Source: Actibacterium sp. 188UL27-1 (GTDB lineage: Bacteria; Pseudomonadota; Alphaproteobacteria; Rhodobacterales; Rhodobacteraceae). Taken from it: a stretch of DNA of 64,000 bases. The DNA lies in contig NZ_JAFEUL010000008.1 in NCBI RefSeq assembly GCF_016901225.1, positions 1 through 64,000 of the forward strand, given 5' to 3'. The notes under the pieces are model-generated. The model ran no database searches. It was not told the DNA's origin and was given only the letters and a program-made list of their open reading frames with translations. Positions 18,003 through 27,139 of this stretch are shown piece after piece (positions within the stretch are counted from its first letter, which is position 1; every line of letters begins with the position of its first letter). The position numbers and the translations under genes are program-made.

Positions 18003-19271
18003 ATGGCGAACAGTTCAGGCGGCGACAGCAAGAACACTCTTTACTGCTCCTTTTGCGGCAAAAGCCAACATGAGGTGCGTAAGCTGATCGCGGGCCCGAC
18101 CGTATTCATCTGCGATGAGTGCGTTGAATTGTGCATGGACATCATTCGGGAAGAGACGAAATCCGCCGGATTGAAATCGTCCGATGGTGTGCCGACACCC
18201 AAGGAAATTTGCGAGGTTCTGGACGATTATGTGATCGGGCAAAGCCACGCCAAGCGGGTTCTGTCGGTGGCTGTGCATAACCACTACAAACGCCTGAACC
18301 ATGCCGCTAAATCGGGCGGTGATATCGAACTGGCCAAGTCGAACATTCTCCTGATCGGTCCGACCGGATGTGGTAAAACCCTGTTGGCCCAGACACTTGC
18401 GCGTATTCTAGATGTCCCGTTCACGATGGCGGACGCGACGACACTGACCGAGGCTGGTTATGTGGGTGAGGATGTGGAAAACATTATCCTCAAGCTGCTA
18501 CAAGCCTCGGAATACAACGTCGAGCGGGCGCAGCGCGGTATCGTGTATATTGATGAAGTCGACAAGATTACCCGTAAGTCGGACAATCCTTCGATCACAC
18601 GCGATGTGTCTGGTGAAGGGGTTCAACAGGCCCTGCTGAAGATCATGGAAGGCACCGTCGCCTCCGTGCCGCCACAAGGTGGCCGCAAGCATCCACAGCA
18701 GGAATTCCTACAAGTCGATACGACCAACATTCTGTTCATCTGCGGCGGAGCTTTCGCGGGCCTCGACAAGATTATCGCCCGACGCGGCAAGGGATCCGCC
18801 ATCGGATTTGGCGCTGACGTCAAAGATGAAGATAGCCGCGGGGTTGGCGATCTGTTCACGGAACTTGAACCGGAAGATCTGTTGAAATTTGGTTTGATAC
18901 CGGAATTTGTAGGCCGCTTGCCGGTCCTAGCCACGCTCAAGGATCTTGATGAAGACGCCCTGGTGATCATCCTGACTGAGCCGAAAAACGCCTTGGTCAA
19001 GCAATATCAACGTTTGTTTGAGCTTGAAGATACGCAATTGACCTTCACGGATGATGCTCTGCGCGCTATCGCAAAACGTGCGATTGAACGAAAGACGGGT
19101 GCCCGCGGATTGCGGTCCATCATGGAAGATATCCTTTTGGAGACCATGTTTGATCTACCGGGATTGGATAGTGTCGAAGAGGTTGTGGTGAATGAAGAAG
19201 CTGTAACTTCTGACGCCGCTCCTCTCATGATCCATGCCGACAGTCACGCGGAGCCTGCCACGGCGGGTTGA
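18003..19271 (+). CDS. clpX: ATP-dependent Clp protease ATP-binding subunit
   Basis: ClpX is the AAA+ unfoldase of ClpXP. An N-terminal C4 zinc-binding domain ([11 protein letters not shown], then CDECVELC, residues 14-40) selects substrates and adaptors. Walker A is [15 protein letters not shown] (about 116-130), [10 protein letters not shown] is the conserved loop, Walker B is [10 protein letters not shown], and sensor/arginine segments [12 protein letters not shown] lie near the C-terminus. Start ATG 18003 has GGAGG six bases upstream; a TTG at 17991 would add four residues. At 422 residues it has family length. Confidence 0.97.
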   Translation: MANSSGGDSKNTLYCSFCGKSQHEVRKLIAGPTVFICDECVELCMDIIREETKSAGLKSSDGVPTPKEICEVLDDYVIGQSHAKRVLSVAVHNHYKRLNHAAKSGGDIELAKSNILLIGPTGCGKTLLAQTLARILDVPFTMADATTLTEAGYVGEDVENIILKLLQASEYNVERAQRGIVYIDEVDKITRKSDNPSITRDVSGEGVQQALLKIMEGTVASVPPQGGRKHPQQEFLQVDTTNILFICGGAFAGLDKIIARRGKGSAIGFGADVKDEDSRGVGDLFTELEPEDLLKFGLIPEFVGRLPVLATLKDLDEDALVIILTEPKNALVKQYQRLFELEDTQLTFTDDALRAIAKRAIERKTGARGLRSIMEDILLETMFDLPGLDSVEEVVVNEEAVTSDAAPLMIHADSHAEPATAG

Positions 19272-19739
19272 CCGAGTGGTCTATGGCCAGAAGTTGCTGT
19301 TCTGGTGGAATAGGTCATACTTGATTTGAAACGAACTGATCGGAGCTCGCTGGCGGAAAATGCCCTTCTTGATCTCCGTGAATGAGTAAAAATATCAAAA
19401 GTCCTTCTTAGTTCAACCGTCATTGATGTATTCAACGATCGCTTCGAGACGGTTTTTCGCTTGAGTGACCTAAATTGGCCGTTGTCCATACCAGATCAGT
19501 CGGGTTTTAGGGGCGAGGAGACAATGTTTGACTGATGCGAAACATCGCTTGAGCAAGTTGAGGCCCGCATCAGAACGGCGGGCCGTGATCTGATAAGACG
19601 CATCCTGTCGATCAGTCGGATCCTTTGACATCGAACAACATTGAGACGGTCTGAGTGTTCGTTAACCTCTCCGGTGTATTGGCTGTTATGGGGGAGTCAG
19701 TATCGTATTACGCCTGGATTGGTATGTGGGAGCGCGGGA
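19272..19739. other. 468-base region without a recognisable gene after clpX
   Basis: No frame in this stretch has convincing coding character or a recognisable product, and it is visibly less GC-rich than its flanks. A short minus-strand frame (19244-19489) overlaps the clpX end and looks spurious. GCCCG (19562-19566) and GCGGGC (19579-19584) could form a weak stem. It may hold the clpX terminator and the ridA promoter, or remnants of a lost gene. Confidence 0.4.
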
Positions 19740-20120
19740 ATGGACATTAGACGTATCGCAGGCCAGTCAGCCTTTGAACCGAGGATCGGATATTGTCGTG
19801 CGGTCGTCGTGGATGGTTGGGTACATGTCGCTGGAACAACGGGCAATGATCCTGACACCATGACCTATCCGCCGGATGTGGTGGATCAGTGTCGTCTGGC
19901 CTTGGGTTACATCGAACAGGCATTGTCGGAGGCTGGCGCAGGTTTCGCCGATGTCGTAAGGGTGACCTACGTGCTGCCGGATCGCGCGGATTTCGAACCA
20001 TGTTGGCCGCTGTTGCGCGCCGCCTTTGGAGACAACCCGCCAGCCGCGACCATGATTGAATGTGGCTTGCTGAGTGCCGACATGAAGATCGAGATCGAAG
20101 TGACGGCCAAACTGCCATGA
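19740..20120 (+). CDS. RidA-family protein
   Basis: This is a small trimeric YjgF/YER057c/UK114 fold protein. Members hydrolyse reactive enamine/imine intermediates made by PLP enzymes, although many paralogues have other roles. VVVDGWVHVAGTTGND (residues 23-38), DVVDQCRLALGYIEQALSEA, and VRVTYVLPDRADFEP match the family. The catalytic Arg expected in canonical RidA near the C-terminal strand is not clear: the segment here is AATMIECGLL instead of the usual ARxxVEVxxLP. It may therefore be a non-RidA subgroup. Start ATG 19740 gives the typical 126 residues. Confidence 0.82.
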   Translation: MDIRRIAGQSAFEPRIGYCRAVVVDGWVHVAGTTGNDPDTMTYPPDVVDQCRLALGYIEQALSEAGAGFADVVRVTYVLPDRADFEPCWPLLRAAFGDNPPAATMIECGLLSADMKIEIEVTAKLP

Positions 20121-20195
20121 CCAACCTGCGCTTGCATGTCACTGGACGCCGGTTGGCTGATCAGTCATACCGAATATAACGATTTGGAGCGGTCG

Positions 20196-20579
20196 ATGGG
20201 CATCCTGAACACATTTCTGCGCGCGGTGACCTGGTGGAACAGCCAGACTCTCGGCACCCAGCTTTTCACTTGGCGCAACGGAGTCAAGGTTGGAGAAGAT
20301 GAGGCCGGAAACGTGTTTTATCAGACCCGTGACGGGTCCCGCCGCTGGGTGATCTACAATGGTGAGGCCGAGGCAAGTCGCATTGGCCCTGATTGGCATG
20401 GATGGTTGCACCGGACATGGGACGAGCCACCCAGCACGGCACCGCTAAAGCGCAAGACCTGGGAAAAACCGCATCAGGAGAACCTGACCGGCACAACTAT
20501 GGCCTATGCGCCTTCGGGATCGTTGCGCCAGGCAAAGCCCGCGGACCGTGCCGATTACGAGGCTTGGACCCCGGAATAA
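20196..20579 (+). CDS. NDUFA12-like complex I accessory subunit
   Basis: The protein matches the NDUFA12/B17.2 family, an accessory subunit of respiratory complex I in alphaproteobacteria and mitochondria. [20 protein letters not shown] (residues 13-32), then [35 protein letters not shown] and [11 protein letters not shown] are the family signatures. It is soluble and binds the matrix/cytosolic arm. Start ATG 20196 gives 127 residues and a typical MGILNTFLR opening. The stop overlaps the next start (TAATG), so it is coupled to the MlaD-like gene even though the two functions differ. Confidence 0.9.
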   Translation: MGILNTFLRAVTWWNSQTLGTQLFTWRNGVKVGEDEAGNVFYQTRDGSRRWVIYNGEAEASRIGPDWHGWLHRTWDEPPSTAPLKRKTWEKPHQENLTGTTMAYAPSGSLRQAKPADRADYEAWTPE

Positions 20580-21031
20580 TGGCCGAGAATACCGCAGAAG
20601 TCGCCGTGGGCGGCGTTGTCCTGGCTGCCGCAATCGGCTTTCTGGTCTATGCCGGGCAGGTGACAGGGTTCACGGTCGGGGCAACGGCCAGCACCTATGA
20701 CCTGACAGCCAGCTTTCGCTCTGCCGACGGGATCGCCGTGGGAACCGATGTGCGTTTGGCCGGGGTCAAGGTCGGGTCGGTCACGGAAATGGGCTTGAAC
20801 GCCGAATCCTATCGCGCTGACATCACGATCACGGTCGACCAGGTGATTGAAGTGCCAGAAGATAGCAGTATCTCGATCTCGTCAGAGGGGCTGTTGGGCG
20901 GCAATTTCGTTGAAATTGTGCCAGGCGGGTCGCCCTTTCCCTTGGAAGCCGGGGCAGAAATCGAAGACACACAAGGTGCCATCAGCCTGATCAGCTTGTT
21001 GTCGAAATTCGTATCCGGAGATGCTGAATGA
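20579..21031 (+). CDS. mlaD: MlaD-like MCE-domain lipid transport protein
   Basis: This is an MCE-domain protein, anchored in the inner membrane by one helix (GGVVLAAAIGFLVYAGQVTG, residues 11-30), with the MCE barrel in the periplasm. FRSADGIAVGTDVRLAGVKVG (about 46-66) and ISSEGLLGGNFVEIVPG are the conserved strands. MlaD hexamers pass phospholipids between the membranes as part of MlaFEDB. The other mla genes are not in this window. It is translationally coupled to both neighbours (TAATG upstream, ATGA downstream). Confidence 0.88.
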   Translation: MAENTAEVAVGGVVLAAAIGFLVYAGQVTGFTVGATASTYDLTASFRSADGIAVGTDVRLAGVKVGSVTEMGLNAESYRADITITVDQVIEVPEDSSISISSEGLLGGNFVEIVPGGSPFPLEAGAEIEDTQGAISLISLLSKFVSGDAE

Positions 21032-21384
21032 GGGCAACTGTCGGGATCATGACTGCTTTCCTGGCCACGGCGGCAGCGGCACAGGAGGTGACCAGCGTCG
21101 AGAGCGCTACCCTACGTGGGCTAGACAAGATTGATGGTGCCTTGTCGGATATCGAGATCACGCGGGGAGAGACCAAAAGCCTGGGTCGTTTGCAGATTTC
21201 GCTTGAGGATTGTCGCTACCCGACCGGGGATCCTCAGGCCAATGCCTATGCCTATCTGACAATCGTGGATCGCTATGATCCGGAATTGGCATTCGATGGT
21301 TGGATGATCGCGTCGAGCCCGGCACTCAATGCGCTTGACCATCCACGTTATGATGTATGGGTGTTGCGCTGCAATACGTCCTGA
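21028..21384 (+). CDS. DUF2155 secreted protein
   Basis: This is a small exported protein of a family conserved in alphaproteobacteria. Residues 1-19 are a signal peptide ending in AAAAQE. The conserved core is ATLRGLDKIDGALSDIEI, then GETKSLGRLQISLEDCRYPTG, AYLTIVDRY, FDGWMIASSPALNALDHP and YDVWVLRC. Two Cys residues (about 70 and 116) may form a disulphide. Its function is unknown, though it is often found with cell-envelope genes. Its last 37 bases overlap the end of the convergent aat gene. Confidence 0.85.
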   Translation: MRATVGIMTAFLATAAAAQEVTSVESATLRGLDKIDGALSDIEITRGETKSLGRLQISLEDCRYPTGDPQANAYAYLTIVDRYDPELAFDGWMIASSPALNALDHPRYDVWVLRCNTS

Positions 21385-21989
21385 ACTGACGACAAGGGGC
21401 CCGGCGCGTTGAAATCCGCGGGTTCTTTCAACGCTTTTGAGAGCAGTCGGTGATATGTTGCGCGGGTGATCTCGACAGCACCCAGGCTTTCCAGATGCGG
21501 TGTCAGAAACTGAGTGTCGAACAGGCTGAACCCGGCCAGCCGCAATCGGTCGATCAGGAAGGCCAGTGCTACCTTTGACGCATCACTTTGGCGGGAAAAC
21601 ATGCTCTCGCCGAAAAACGCCGATCCAAGGGTGACTCCGTAAACTCCGCCCACCAGCGCGTCACCGTCCCAAACTTCGACGCAATGGGCGAAATCCGCTT
21701 GGTGCAGCGCGCGGTAAAGCTGAAATATGGTGGTGTTGATCCAGGTCTCTTCCCGGTCGGCGCACGCCTCCACCACCGCATCAAAGGCGGTGTTGGTCCG
21801 CACGTCAAACTCCGCCCGCCGGATCCGCCGCCGCAAGGAGCGCGACATGTGGAAACCATCAAGCGGGAAGATGCCGCGTTTTTTCGGATCGACCCAGAAT
21901 ACCTTGGGATTGTCGCGATTATCAGCCATCGGAAAAATGCCGTTGGCATAGGCCCGCAACAAGAGCTCTGGGGTCAGGGCTGCATCCAT
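21348..21989 (-). CDS. aat: Leucyl/phenylalanyl-tRNA-protein transferase
   Basis: Aat adds Leu or Phe from aminoacyl-tRNA to the N-terminus of proteins with basic N-termini, making them substrates for ClpAP via ClpS. The family motifs are LLRAYANGIFPMAD (residues 10-23), FWVDPKKRGIFPLDGFHMSRSL (in the order FWVDPKKRG, then IFPLDGFHMS), VEVWDGDALVGGVYGVTLG and FGESMFSR. At 213 residues it has the usual length. The 3' end runs 37 bases into the DUF2155 gene from the opposite strand. Confidence 0.95.
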   Translation of the reverse strand: MDAALTPELLLRAYANGIFPMADNRDNPKVFWVDPKKRGIFPLDGFHMSRSLRRRIRRAEFDVRTNTAFDAVVEACADREETWINTTIFQLYRALHQADFAHCVEVWDGDALVGGVYGVTLGSAFFGESMFSRQSDASKVALAFLIDRLRLAGFSLFDTQFLTPHLESLGAVEITRATYHRLLSKALKEPADFNAPGPLSSVQDVLQRNTHTS

Positions 21990-22111
21990 GGGCGGCCTTT
22001 TGGTGATCGTCGTCTTCGGTGTGGTGATGGGCAGCAGTTAAATCAGATCGAGATCAATGAGCCCCCGATAGCCCTGAATGCATACAAAATCAAACGGTGT
22101 CGTAAGGGAAT

Positions 22112-22148
22112 GCCCCAAAACCTCCAACCGAGATGCTGGTTTCGGGGC
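22112..22148 (-). terminator. Hairpin after accC, terminator-like
   Basis: Arms GCCCCAAAACC (22112-22122) and GGTTTCGGGGC (22138-22148) pair in 10 of 11 positions around a 15-base loop. The hairpin begins at the accC stop codon. No clear U-tract follows on the minus strand, so it may stabilise the 3' end or act with Rho. Confidence 0.4.
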
Positions 22149-23494
22149 TAATCCAGCCGATGCTCCAACCATTGTTCAAGCCAATGGATCGTATAATCCC
22201 CTAATTGGATATCCGGTTCGTCCATCAATGCGTGAAAAAGCGGCACGGTCGTATCGATCCCGTCTACCACGAGTTCACCCAAGGCGCGGTTCAGCCGCGC
22301 GAGGGCTTCGGGTCGATCCCGGCCATGGACGATCAGTTTGCCGATCAGGCTGTCGTAATAGGGTGGTATCGAGTAGCCCCCATAAAGAGCGCTGTCCATG
22401 CGAACGCCAAGGCCGCCGGGCGCGTGGAAGGTTTGCACGCGCCCAGGGCAGGGGGAGAAGTCGGGCAGGCGTTCTGCATTGATCCGAACCTCAATCGCGT
22501 GACCGTTCAACTGCAAATCGTCTTGAGTGAAGGACATGGGCAGCCCTTCCGCCACCCGGATCTGTTCACGCACCAGATCCACACCAAAGATCGCCTCGGT
22601 CACCGGATGTTCGACCTGGAGCCGGGTATTCATCTCGATGAAATAGAACTCTCCGTCTTCAAACAGAAATTCGATCGTGCCCGCACCCGAATACCCGATC
22701 TTGGCGACGGCATCGGCACAGACCTTGCCGATGCGGGCGCGGGTGGCCTCGTCGATGGCAGGGCCGGGTGCTTCCTCGAACACTTTCTGGTGGCGACGTT
22801 GAAGGGAGCAGTCGCGCTCCCCCAGATGTACAGCATTGCCTTTGCCATCGCCAAAGACCTGGATCTCGATATGGCGCGGCCTGCCCAGATATTTCTCGAT
22901 ATAGACCTCATCATTGCCGAAGGCGGCCTTGCCCTCGGCGCGCGCGGTGCGGAAGGCGTTTTCCAGCTCGCTGGCCTCACGGGCAAGCTTCATGCCCCGC
23001 CCGCCGCCGCCTGCCGTCGCTTTGATAATGACCGGATAGCCGATCTCTGCCGCCACCCTCTGGGCCGCCGCATAATCCGGCACTCCGCCATCAGAGCCCG
23101 GGACGCAGGGCACGCCCAGTTCTTTCATCGTCTCCTTGGCGGTGATCTTGTCACCCATCATGCGGATATGTTCGGCGCTGGGGCCGATAAAGGTGATGTC
23201 ATGATCTTCCAGCACCTGCACGAATTTGGCGTTTTCCGACAAGAAGCCATATCCAGGATGGATCGCGCTGGCCCCAGTTACCTCGCAGGCGGCAACGATG
23301 GCGGGGATTGACAGATAGCTGTCGGTGCTGGACGGCGGGCCGATGCACATCGCCTCATCCGCCATGCGCACATGCATGGCGTCGCTATCGGCGGTGGAAT
23401 GGACGGCAACTGAGGGGATGCCCATTTCGCGACACGCGCGGATGACACGAAGGGCGATTTCGCCGCGATTGGCAATCAGGATCTTGTCAAACAT
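22148..23494 (-). CDS. accC: Acetyl-CoA carboxylase, biotin carboxylase subunit
   Basis: AccC carboxylates the biotin of AccB with ATP and bicarbonate, the first half of malonyl-CoA synthesis. The N-terminal domain starts [23 protein letters not shown]. The ATP-grasp Gly-rich loop is [14 protein letters not shown] (about residues 159-172), and metal ligands lie in [26 protein letters not shown] (given in two parts: [14 protein letters not shown] and [11 protein letters not shown]). The catalytic region ends with [12 protein letters not shown] and [11 protein letters not shown]. At 448 residues it has standard length. The start overlaps the accB stop by ATGA. Confidence 0.97.
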   Translation of the reverse strand: MFDKILIANRGEIALRVIRACREMGIPSVAVHSTADSDAMHVRMADEAMCIGPPSSTDSYLSIPAIVAACEVTGASAIHPGYGFLSENAKFVQVLEDHDITFIGPSAEHIRMMGDKITAKETMKELGVPCVPGSDGGVPDYAAAQRVAAEIGYPVIIKATAGGGGRGMKLAREASELENAFRTARAEGKAAFGNDEVYIEKYLGRPRHIEIQVFGDGKGNAVHLGERDCSLQRRHQKVFEEAPGPAIDEATRARIGKVCADAVAKIGYSGAGTIEFLFEDGEFYFIEMNTRLQVEHPVTEAIFGVDLVREQIRVAEGLPMSFTQDDLQLNGHAIEVRINAERLPDFSPCPGRVQTFHAPGGLGVRMDSALYGGYSIPPYYDSLIGKLIVHGRDRPEALARLNRALGELVVDGIDTTVPLFHALMDEPDIQLGDYTIHWLEQWLEHRLD

Positions 23495-23979
23495 CAGTCG
23501 ATGATCATCAGGGGCGCACCGTATTCAACGGGGGCGCCGTCTTCGACCAGGATCCGGCGTACCGTGCCGCCGCGCGGGGCGGGGATCTGGTTCATGGTTT
23601 TCATCGCCTCGACGATCAGCAGGGTTTGCCCTTCTTCGACCGTGTCCCCAATGCCTACAAAGGCGGCAGCGGTCGGTTCAGGTTGCAGATAGACGGTCCC
23701 GACCATTGGCGACGTCACGGCACCGGGCAGTTGCGCGGGATCTTCCGCGGTTTCCTCTGCCGGGGCTGACAGCGCCGGTGCGGGTGCTGCGGCCACCGGG
23801 GCCGGTGCCGGCACAGCAACCTGGGTCACCGCCTGTGTTTGTCGGCTGACCCTGACATTCAGGCTATCGCCTTCCCCATAGTCGCGTTTTACCTGCAATT
23901 CGGTCAGGTCATTGGCTTTCAAGACTTCGGCCAAGGCCTGAATGAACGCGACATCCGCGTCATGGGTTGTTTTCGTCAT
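23494..23979 (-). CDS. accB: Acetyl-CoA carboxylase, biotin carboxyl carrier protein
   Basis: AccB carries biotin on a Lys in the C-terminal barrel. The biotinylation motif is [11 protein letters not shown] (Lys about 126), with Thr in place of the more common Met or Leu after the Lys, as often seen in alphaproteobacteria. Residues 5-35 form the N-terminal helical part, followed by a Pro/Ala linker ([20 protein letters not shown], about 55-74). [11 protein letters not shown] is the thumb-containing region. It is first in an accB-accC operon. Confidence 0.96.
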   Translation of the reverse strand: MTKTTHDADVAFIQALAEVLKANDLTELQVKRDYGEGDSLNVRVSRQTQAVTQVAVPAPAPVAAAPAPALSAPAEETAEDPAQLPGAVTSPMVGTVYLQPEPTAAAFVGIGDTVEEGQTLLIVEAMKTMNQIPAPRGGTVRRILVEDGAPVEYGAPLMIID

Positions 23980-24219
23980 GGAGGTCCTCGCCCGACACGC
24001 CTATCAAGATTTGCCGCTTATAGGGCAGCCACCATGCAGAGAAAAGCATCAGTTGTGCCGATGACAAGGGGCGATCTTTCGGGATGCCACATTGGCAAGC
24101 ATATCGCCCATTGGTGCAGCGGTGGCCCGCGCCGGTCATGTGCCCGGTTATTTAGCGTTTGATAAAAAAAACGGCCTGTGGCAGCGTTTTGCTGTGACTG
24201 CCAGCCCGGAGAGCCAGAT
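23980..24219. other. Divergent intergenic region between accB and preT
   Basis: These 240 bases hold the promoters of the leftward accBC operon and the rightward pyrimidine catabolism operon. No gene is supported. An A-rich stretch at 24163-24173 precedes preT, but no clear promoter or operator was found. Confidence 0.35.
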
Positions 24220-25575
24220 ATGTCCAATACCCCGATGACCCCAGGTGTGGTGCCTCAGCGCCTTTCGCGCACGGATTACGCCGATGGGTTTTCGGATATG
24301 CACCCGCCCCTTGATGCGCATGAGGCGCTGGTTGCAGCGGATCGGTGCTATTTCTGTTACGATGCGCCTTGCGTTACAGCTTGTCCGACGGCGATCGATA
24401 TTCCGTTGTTCATTCGTCAGATCCAGACCGGCAAACCAGGCGATGCGGCCAAGACGATTTTTGATCAGAATATCTTGGGCGGCATGTGCGCCCGTGTGTG
24501 CCCGACCGAAACCCTGTGTGAAGAGGCTTGCGTGCGCGAAACTGCCGAAGGCAAACCGGTGGAGATCGGGCGGCTTCAGCGCTTTGCCACCGATACGGCC
24601 CTTGTCACGGGGGTTCATCCTTACCAACGCGCCGAACCAACCGGCTTTCGCGTGGGTATCGTGGGGGCGGGTCCTGCCGGTCTGGCCTGTGCCCACCGTC
24701 TGGCCATGAAAGGGCATGACGTCACCATTTATGACGCGCGTCCAAAGCCCGGTGGGCTGAATGAATACGGCATCGCAGCCTATAAGACGGTCGGCGATTT
24801 TGCCATGGCAGAGGTCGACTGGCTGATGGAGATCGGTGGCATCACCCTGGTGTCGGATACGGCCTTGGGTCGGGATGTGACGCTGACCGAACTGCGCGAT
24901 GATTTCGACGCCGTGTTTCTTGGCGTGGGACTTGGCGGGGTCAATGCCTTGCGCGCGCCCGGAGAAGATTTTCCTTACGTTCAAGACGCTGTCGATTTCA
25001 TCGCTGATCTGCGCCAGGCGGAAGATAAAGCACAGGTTCCGGTTGGTCGCAATGTTGTGGTGATTGGCGGTGGCATGACGGCTGTCGATGCTGCTGTGCA
25101 ATCCCGTCTTCTAGGCGCTGAAACGGTTACAATCGTTTATCGTCGGGGTCGCGACCGCATGGGAGCCAGCCCCTATGAGCAGGACCACGCGACCAGGCAT
25201 GGGGTGCGCATCGTCACGGGCGCGCAGCCCCTGCGCGTCATCGGCACCGATACGGCGGAAGCCGTTGAATTCGCCTATACCGAGGAAACGCCAGAGGGCT
25301 TGCGCCCCTCGGCCCAGACTTTCCAGATAGCTGCGGATCAAGTGTTCAAAGCCATTGGTCAGACGCTCGCCGCGGCTCCGGAAGACCTGACCCTCGATGG
25401 TGCAAAAATTGCCGTAACAGGCATGGGGCGCACCTCCGCTGCAGGCGTCTGGGCGGGCGGGGATTGCGCCAGTGGTGGTGATGACTTGACTGTGACCGCC
25501 GTTGCCGAAGGGCGTGACGCCGCCGAGGATATCCATGTCACCTTGATCGGTGCGTCTGAAATCGCTGCCGAATAA
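24220..25575 (+). CDS. preT: NAD-dependent dihydropyrimidine dehydrogenase subunit
   Basis: PreT is the flavin and iron-sulphur subunit that passes electrons from NADH to PreA for reduction of uracil and thymine, the first step of reductive pyrimidine breakdown. The N-terminal iron-sulphur domain has CYFCYDAPCVTACPTAIDIP (from residue about 45) and CARVCPTETLCEEAC. The FAD site is IVGAGPAGLACAHRLAMKG and the NAD site is VVVIGGGMTAVDAAVQ. The end, VWAGGDCASGGDDLTVTA, is the family C-terminal motif. Start ATG 24220 follows a GAGAG-type site. At 451 residues it agrees with PreT. Confidence 0.93.
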   Translation: MSNTPMTPGVVPQRLSRTDYADGFSDMHPPLDAHEALVAADRCYFCYDAPCVTACPTAIDIPLFIRQIQTGKPGDAAKTIFDQNILGGMCARVCPTETLCEEACVRETAEGKPVEIGRLQRFATDTALVTGVHPYQRAEPTGFRVGIVGAGPAGLACAHRLAMKGHDVTIYDARPKPGGLNEYGIAAYKTVGDFAMAEVDWLMEIGGITLVSDTALGRDVTLTELRDDFDAVFLGVGLGGVNALRAPGEDFPYVQDAVDFIADLRQAEDKAQVPVGRNVVVIGGGMTAVDAAVQSRLLGAETVTIVYRRGRDRMGASPYEQDHATRHGVRIVTGAQPLRVIGTDTAEAVEFAYTEETPEGLRPSAQTFQIAADQVFKAIGQTLAAAPEDLTLDGAKIAVTGMGRTSAAGVWAGGDCASGGDDLTVTAVAEGRDAAEDIHVTLIGASEIAAE

Positions 25576-25801
25576 GTATGCTCAACGCTTGTCATCTGCC
25601 GCAGACCTCGAACAGATCGAATTGCGTAGGACAAACCAAAGGTGACCGTACAACACGCGCCATCGCGCCGAGTCCCATCTTTGGGATCTGCGCTGCATTC
25701 AGATCTGATTGGAAGCCGTCGCGCGAAACTGTCATCGACGTGGCCCATCTGGTCTGCAACGATATTTTGAAAAACTCTGCAAATGCTCAAGGGAATGACC
25801 C
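25576..25801. other. Gap between preT and preA
   Basis: These 226 bases separate two genes whose products work as one enzyme, which is longer than usual within an operon. A short plus frame (25578-25814) runs through it but has no recognisable product and overlaps the preA start. An internal promoter is possible. AAGGGAATG (25788-25796) provides the preA ribosome site. Confidence 0.3.
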
Positions 25802-27109
25802 ATGGCTGACCTGACATCCGATTTCGCTGGGATCAAAAGCCCCAATCCGTTCTGGCTGGCCTCCGCTCCACCAACCGATAAAGAGTATAACGTTCGTCGC
25901 GCCTTCGAGGCTGGGTGGGGCGGTGTCGTCTGGAAGACGCTCGGCTCCGAAGGCCCGCCTGTGGTCAACGTCAATGGCCCTCGCTACGGCGCGGTTTATG
26001 GCGCCGACCGACGGCTTTTGGGCCTTAACAATATCGAATTGATCACGGATCGCCCGCTTGAGGTGAACCTGCGGGAGATCAAGGCGGTCAAGCGCGACTA
26101 TCCCGACCGCGCCATGGTCGTCTCCATCATGGTGCCATGCGAGGAAGAAGCCTGGCGCGCCATCCTGCCCATGGTCGAGGAAACCGGCGCCGACGGGATC
26201 GAATTGAATTTCGGCTGCCCCCACGGGATGAGCGAGCGTGGCATGGGCTCTGCCGTGGGCCAGGTTCCTGAATATATCGAAATGGTCACGCGCTGGTGCA
26301 AGCAATTCACGCGCATGCCGGTCATCGTCAAGCTGACGCCCAACATTACGGATATTCGCAAACCTGCGGAGGCCGCCGCAAAAGGGGGGGCAGATGCGGT
26401 GTCGCTGATTAACACGATCAACTCCATCACCAGCGTTGATCTGGATACGCTGTCGCCCGAACCCTCCATCGACGGTAAGGGCTCCCATGGCGGCTATTGC
26501 GGCCCTGCGGTGAAACCCATCGCGCTGAGCATGGTGTCAGAGATCGCCCGCGCGCCCGAGACAGCCCATATGCCCATCAGTGGCATCGGCGGTATCACCA
26601 CGTGGCGTGACGCGGCCGAATTCCTGGTGCTGGGCGCAGGAAACGTGCAGATCTGTACCGCTGCGATGACCTATGGCTTTCGCATTGTCGAAGAGATGAA
26701 GGCCGGCCTCAGGTCCTGGATGGACGAAAAGGGCTATGACAGCGTCGCCGCCGTCTCGGGCCGTGCCGTGCCTAATGTGACGGACTGGCAGTACCTGAAC
26801 CTCAACTACGTTACCAAAGCGCGGATCAGTCAGGCGGATTGCATCCAATGTGGGCGGTGCTACGCCGCCTGCGAGGATACCAGCCATCAGGCTATTGCCA
26901 TGTCACCGGATCGGGTCTTTACCGTGATCGATGAAGAATGCGTGGCTTGCAATTTGTGTGTCAATGTGTGCCCAGTCGAGAATTGTATTACGATGGAAGA
27001 GATGCCAGTAGGTGCCATAGATCCGCGTAGCGGCGATCGGGTGGACGATGCTTACGCAAATTGGACCACGCATCCGAATAACCCGGCCGCTTTGAAAGCG
27101 GCCGAATAG
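25802..27109 (+). CDS. preA: NAD-dependent dihydropyrimidine dehydrogenase catalytic subunit
   Basis: PreA is the FMN subunit that reduces uracil or thymine to the 5,6-dihydro form. Residues 1-330 form the TIM barrel related to dihydroorotate dehydrogenase: NPFWLASAPPTD, ELNFGCPHGMSERGMGSAVG (carrying the active-site Cys of GCPHG), VIVKLTPNITDI, and SGIGGITTWRDAAEFLVLGA. Two 4Fe-4S clusters follow at the C-terminus: CIQCGRCYAAC (about 345-355) and CVACNLCVNVCP (about 380-391). At 435 residues it matches the family. A perfect inverted repeat (27084-27104) spans its last codons. Confidence 0.95.
   Translation: MADLTSDFAGIKSPNPFWLASAPPTDKEYNVRRAFEAGWGGVVWKTLGSEGPPVVNVNGPRYGAVYGADRRLLGLNNIELITDRPLEVNLREIKAVKRDYPDRAMVVSIMVPCEEEAWRAILPMVEETGADGIELNFGCPHGMSERGMGSAVGQVPEYIEMVTRWCKQFTRMPVIVKLTPNITDIRKPAEAAAKGGADAVSLINTINSITSVDLDTLSPEPSIDGKGSHGGYCGPAVKPIALSMVSEIARAPETAHMPISGIGGITTWRDAAEFLVLGAGNVQICTAAMTYGFRIVEEMKAGLRSWMDEKGYDSVAAVSGRAVPNVTDWQYLNLNYVTKARISQADCIQCGRCYAACEDTSHQAIAMSPDRVFTVIDEECVACNLCVNVCPVENCITMEEMPVGAIDPRSGDRVDDAYANWTTHPNNPAALKAAE
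27084..27104 (+). repeat. Perfect short inverted repeat at the preA 3' end
   Basis: CGGCCGCTTT and AAAGCGGCCG flank a single G, so a stem of at least eight pairs with a TTGAA loop can form in the mRNA. It lies in the last codons of preA, and no U-tract follows. It could stabilise the transcript or slow ribosomes before the glycosyltransferase-like gene. Confidence 0.4.
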
Positions 27110-27139
27110 GCCGACATAACAACTGCAGAGCGCGCAGGC

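Noticed and set aside
19244-19489. Minus-strand frame of 81 codons after clpX
   Set aside because: It overlaps clpX, has no ribosome site and no recognisable product.
22205-23311. Plus-strand frame of 368 codons
   Set aside because: It is antisense to accC, whose ATP-grasp motifs are clear on the other strand.
24148-25101. Long minus-strand frame of 317 codons
   Set aside because: It lies antisense to preT, which has intact motifs, and shows no protein family features.
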